A stretch of DNA of 44,824 nt from the NCBI GenBank assembly GCA_029747585.1, contig JAPEVF010000361.1:1-44824 (forward strand). The letters run 5' to 3'. The stretch comes from Pleurotus djamor. Its lineage: Eukaryota > Basidiomycota > Agaricomycetes > Agaricales > Pleurotaceae. The notes beneath the pieces are model-generated. The model did not search any database. It was given only the letters and a program-made list of their open reading frames with translations, and was not told the origin of the DNA. Below are positions 41,551-44,824 of the stretch, piece after piece (within the stretch, counting starts at the first letter, position 1; the number at the start of each line of letters is the position of its first letter). The position numbers were made by a program, and so were the translations under genes.

Positions 41551-42135
41551 TATGACCTACGAATCGGAAAGATATTTGCCTGGCGTGCCCGACAATGACC
41601 AAAGTCATGGCGTTTTGAAGATAGAGGAAATTCTCGGAAGGAAATGTGTCGTAGTCTTCAATGATAACCGCGCTCTCGTGTCGCCTTTGAATAAGTAGCC
41701 CATGGGGAGGAAGCCATCAAGGACATCGAACAGAGCAGATGACTGGCAAGGTGTAACCCTATGACAAGCTGAAAGATGAGAGCGAGACAAATCAACAGTG
41801 GGCCTGAGATCACATTCAAAAGATGCGCTCATTGAGTGTCTTGAATTAGTCTTGATTGATGGAACCGACCGAGGATGGTCCCATTGGTTCCGGTAGACAA
41901 AGACCGCGGAAATGGTAAAGTCCAGACGCAGTAGTATCTTTCATATCTCTTGATGGTGATTCTGATAATACAGTCCGTGAAGGAAAAAAGAATGGTTGAC
42001 GTTGATAATCAAACCAGAGACCTATGACCGACTCACCTGAGTCGTGGAGGGTCCTCTCCGAACTCCTATACCCCTCGTGGAACCGATGACGCGTACAACT
42101 TCTTTATATTCGACCTTCCATCCTCCACCACGACC
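41551..42135. other. Intergenic stretch without a supported gene
   Basis: Short open frames on both strands, none with a recognisable motif. The 75-codon minus frame at 41605-41832 is not supported by splice sites or similarity. The last 60 bp probably holds the promoter of the candidate gene at 42136. Confidence 0.35.
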
Positions 42136-43095
42136 ATGAACCTGACCCAGCACGTCAACCAAGAATGTTTTTCATCGATTCAAGCTCGTCTCGTCGATAC
42201 TTATGAAACAACTAAGCGTCTAGAATCGTCTGACCGTCGTTTCATTCGGGGATGTTGGCATCCGCACAGAATGTCGATCGTTGTCTGCGGGCAAGAGCTC
42301 AGAGGTTCTTCCACCGCTATCGACGAAGCAGTTAGAGCATCTGAGATGACTCTGATAAGGTTCCGGTGAGCCCGTGAATAGAGGTCTTGTTTTCGTGCCC
42401 TGATGATTCATTTCCTTCCCAGCTTTCTTAGCATTTCCTCCTCACGAATACCGATCCTTGCTCGCCTCGGCCGCAACCCGTTTCGAGCCTCGTATATACG
42501 TCGTCCATCGCCGGAATGCAGACGATGATTTCGGGGATGGGCTATACAGAAGTGGATGGGTGCGTCGTCTGGTGTGCTAGAGGATCAAAGGCATACACCC
42601 CACTTCGTTTCTGTAAGTCCTCACCTTTCCTTTCTCTTCGTTTTCTCTCTTCCTTCTCGCCCCCCCACTCACATTTTACCTTGCAAGATTATCTAATTCA
42701 TAGGCCTTCAAGCAGAATAGAGTACATACGGGCGAAACGAGACGCCGTACCGTCAAGGCCGTCGTAAATCTTCCAACATTCGAGGTGGGGAACTTCTCAT
42801 GCGCAGAATTTGGATGCGTATGTCTGGGCAACGGGTCAGAGGCCGATGGTGGACATGTGGACGCAATGACGAGGAACATCACCGGAATCCGTGTCGCGAG
42901 GAGACCCATGTCAATTTTCAATAAAGTGCGTCGTCCTTGCTCTGAGACATAGTTCAAACGATGAGCTAGCAGACTTCTATAATATTCCTGGACCATCACC
43001 AAGCTCCTCCACCCTCTCCCAAGGTCTCCTCAACGCCTCCTCCGCTCCCGTCACCCCGGAACGACGCCCTCCGAAAATCAATATTTGACCACTGA
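42136..43095 (+). pseudogene. Candidate four-exon gene of unknown family, frame unresolved
   Basis: Exon 1 (42136-42365) starts MNLTQHVNQECFSSIQARLV. A 57 bp intron (GTGAGC...CCCAG) follows. Exon 2 (42423-42612) reads FLAFPPHEYRSLLASAATRF, then RIYVVHRRNADDDFGDGLY, and then needs a one-base shift to reach WCARGSKAYTPLRF before GTAAGT. Exon 3 (42704-42925) reads AFKQNRVHTGETRRRTVKAV and NFSCAEFGCVCLGNGSEADG. After a 47 bp intron, exon 4 (42973-43095) ends LRKSIFDH at a stop. Exons 3 and 4 join cleanly in phase 0. Exons 1 to 2 and 2 to 3 do not join in frame as read, so this is either a recent pseudogene, a wrong exon model, or base errors. No family is recognised. Confidence 0.4.
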
Positions 43096-43101
43096 GGATA
43101 G

Positions 43102-43374
43102 CTAGTAAAGCATCGCCAGGAAGACGGAAATAGGATACTTGAAGGACAGCATGATCCACATCGGCGTTGCCGAGTTATTGTAGATCAGAGGTTGGGTCGG
43201 GTCTTCAGAAAATCTGAACTCGTACGTTTCCGTCCGATCATTTTGCTCCCAAGTGCTGATAATTGACTTGATGTACTTATTAGACACCCCCACCCGCCTT
43301 GTCGGCTCGACTACGAGTGTTCCAAGCACCCTCAAAAGGCATACCTGCCATCTGCGGAACCAATCGAAATGCAA
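43102..43374 (-). pseudogene. Possible terminal exon, unknown protein
   Basis: A 90-codon minus frame contains YIKSIISTWEQNDRTETYEF and ends MLSFKYPISVFLAMLY. A GTATGC...AATAAG intron could remove its first part. The tail looks protein-like, but no upstream exons were found and no family is recognised. Confidence 0.2.
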
Positions 43375-43899
43375 CGACGCGTCTACTTCCCGGTGTAATA
43401 GGACGAGGGATATCGGTCACAACATGCCTATAGCTTACCTATGAACCACGACCTGCGTTACTGGACCAATCGACGACCATTTCCCTCGTCTACCCCTCCC
43501 GGTACCACTCTGAAATCGTGGTTCGAGCCCGAACCAAGTTCGCTAAAGCATCTTTGACAATGCGTAAGCATGCTCCGCAAAGATGGGACGACCATTGGTA
43601 CCGTAAGCGAGAAATTCACGGTTGTAGGATGGTTTGAATGAGAAGTATACTCTATCCAAGCGCGTGAGTCGTCTTTAATTCCTTTTGCGTTATCATTCAA
43701 GAACTCATCTGTTGTATGCTATAGACATCTCCAGCTGCGCTGTCGGAAACTATTGTTGTGCTAGGGAACATTTCTCCCGCCATCGCCCGCCGTTGGTANC
43801 CCCCCCAACCTCGTGCAATGTTTTGGAGAACGGGCGCCGTATTCGGAGCCACGGTTTCATGGTCGTTGAGAGCATTTGGAAGTTACACCGCCTTATGCT
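43375..43899. other. Unassigned stretch before the terminal inverted repeat
   Basis: Scattered short frames on the plus strand, for example MLRKDGTTIGTVSEKFTVV near 43570 and MFWRTGAVFGATVSWSLRAF near 43820. An ambiguous base lies at 43799. No gene model could be built. Confidence 0.3.
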
Positions 43900-44824
43900 T
43901 CCTACTCTACGTGTTCAGTCTGTTATCGTGTCCGTATCATCGCTATATTTCCTTCGACACGTTGCTCTTCCCTTCGTATGGAGTACTTACAACTTTTCAA
44001 CCAACTGGTTTCCTCTTTCCTTTTCCTTTTTCATTTCTCGGTTCTCGTTTCTTCCTTCTTGTTTCTCCATCCCGTTTCTCTCCTTTCACGTTTTGCGTTT
44101 CTTCGTTTGTCATTCTCGTTTCTTGTTTCTCCCTTCGCACTTCGTGTCTCTCCCCTTGTTTCTCATACCAGCACATTTCGCTTCGGCTCTTTCTACATTG
44201 TCACTTTTCTGTTTATCATATCTAGTCTATATAAGTACCTGCCATCCTAATCTATACTCCGATTTCACGAAACGTAACCTTGATTTGCGCTGTTTCATAA
44301 TTATAAACACATCCGTTGCTCCCTTCTCTGATGGCCTCCTCATGAAAAACAAGCTAAGATGACCTGAGACAGGTCGCATGCTCAATGGGAGGAATGATGT
44401 TTGAACAAACTGAGGTACCTCTGTCCATTCAAGCAAAGATTACATGGGAGGTACAAGCTCTAGATGAGGATGGAACGAGGTATATATACTCTGTACTCTA
44501 CGATACGCTAGACGGAAGAGTGACAATGTACCCTAGAAAGAGCCGAGGAGAGATGTGAAGGGGAGAGAAACGAAACGGGAAGGAAGAAAGAAATGAGAAA
44601 CGCGAAGGAGGAAACGTGAGTCGCGAAAAGAGAACCGCAAAAAGAGAAAGGAGAACGGAGAACGGAGAACGGAGAAACACGAAGGACGAAATGAGAAATG
44701 AGAAACTAGTATGAAGTCCAGAAAGATTTTGGTCAAAAGGTGTATGTACTCCATATCAAGGGAAGCGGCACAGGTCGACGGAAGGATGGAGGTAACCGAA
44801 CGTGGAGTGGTAAGCGTCCTCTGC
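43900..44824. repeat. Large imperfect inverted repeat at the right edge
   Basis: The left arm (about 43900-44260) and right arm (about 44448-44824) are reverse complements in order. CGGCTCTTTCTACATTGTCAC at 44183 pairs with 44520-44547. CTTCCCTTCGTATGGAGTAC at 43968 pairs with the GTACTCCATATCAAGGGAAG region ending near 44765. Both pairings give a centre near 44365, with a spacer of about 190 bp. The arms are pyrimidine-rich on one strand and purine-rich on the other, with GGAGAAC repeats in the right arm. The right arm still matches at the window edge, so its end is not seen. Confidence 0.75.

Noticed and set aside
43685..44362. 225-codon plus-strand frame rich in Phe, Ser and Leu
   Set aside because: It runs through the pyrimidine-rich arm of the inverted repeat. 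The hydrophobic look is a by-product of TTC/TCT codons, and three frames look alike.
1..44824. tRNA, rRNA, CRISPR arrays or bacterial-type operons
   Set aside because: No cloverleaf with an intact T-loop and matching acceptor stem, no rRNA-like blocks and no evenly spaced identical repeats of CRISPR size were found; the gene structure is fungal.

Overview
The window is draft nuclear DNA from a filamentous basidiomycete, most likely an Agaricomycete (genus not determined). The reasons are genes broken by 50-90 bp GT...AG introns, pyrimidine-rich promoters, a 7-TM DUF6534 protein, a C-terminal relic of a Plavaka-type transposase, and an expanded F-box family of the RRNTYxxxxxLPxE type common in mushrooms. 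A few single N bases show that the assembly is unpolished in places.

Layout. 0.2-1.6 kb: Plavaka transposase relic. 1.8-31.7 kb: seven F-box/LRR-like paralogs in mixed orientation (+,+,-,-,-,+,-), about 510-540 aa each, with one DUF6534 membrane-protein gene (10.5-12.8 kb) and long gene-poor stretches between them. In six of the seven the first coding exon is only the ATG and an intron follows at once. F-box genes 3 and 4 are a recent tandem duplication with a 121 bp identical patch. Several gene-poor stretches (3.6-6 kb inverted, 15.9-18.7 kb, 21.5-24 kb) are diverged copies of one another, each lying on the 3' side of an F-box gene, with internal repeats and a possible 63-codon two-exon gene. 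27.6-30 kb: decayed coding pieces, one resembling exon 3 of the Set3-like gene found further right. 32.4-35.0 kb: a tandem array of about 304 bp units, each made of a ~242 bp exon-like part and a ~62 bp intron-like part; this is the strongest undescribed structure in the window. 35.7-40.3 kb: a four-exon Set3/MLL5-like PHD-SET gene of 1452 codons. 40.5-43.4 kb: small decayed or unresolved coding pieces, including a second DUF6534-like relic. 43.9 kb to the end: a large imperfect inverted repeat.

Biology. Set3-like proteins are scaffolds of histone-deacetylase (Set3C-type) complexes. The F-box proteins are expected to be SCF ubiquitin-ligase adaptors with rapidly evolving substrate-binding regions. 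The DUF6534 protein is a predicted 7-TM protein of unknown function. Nothing here looks like a biosynthetic or metabolic cluster. The window reads as one conserved housekeeping gene beside a birth-and-death F-box region with heavy local duplication, inversion and decay.
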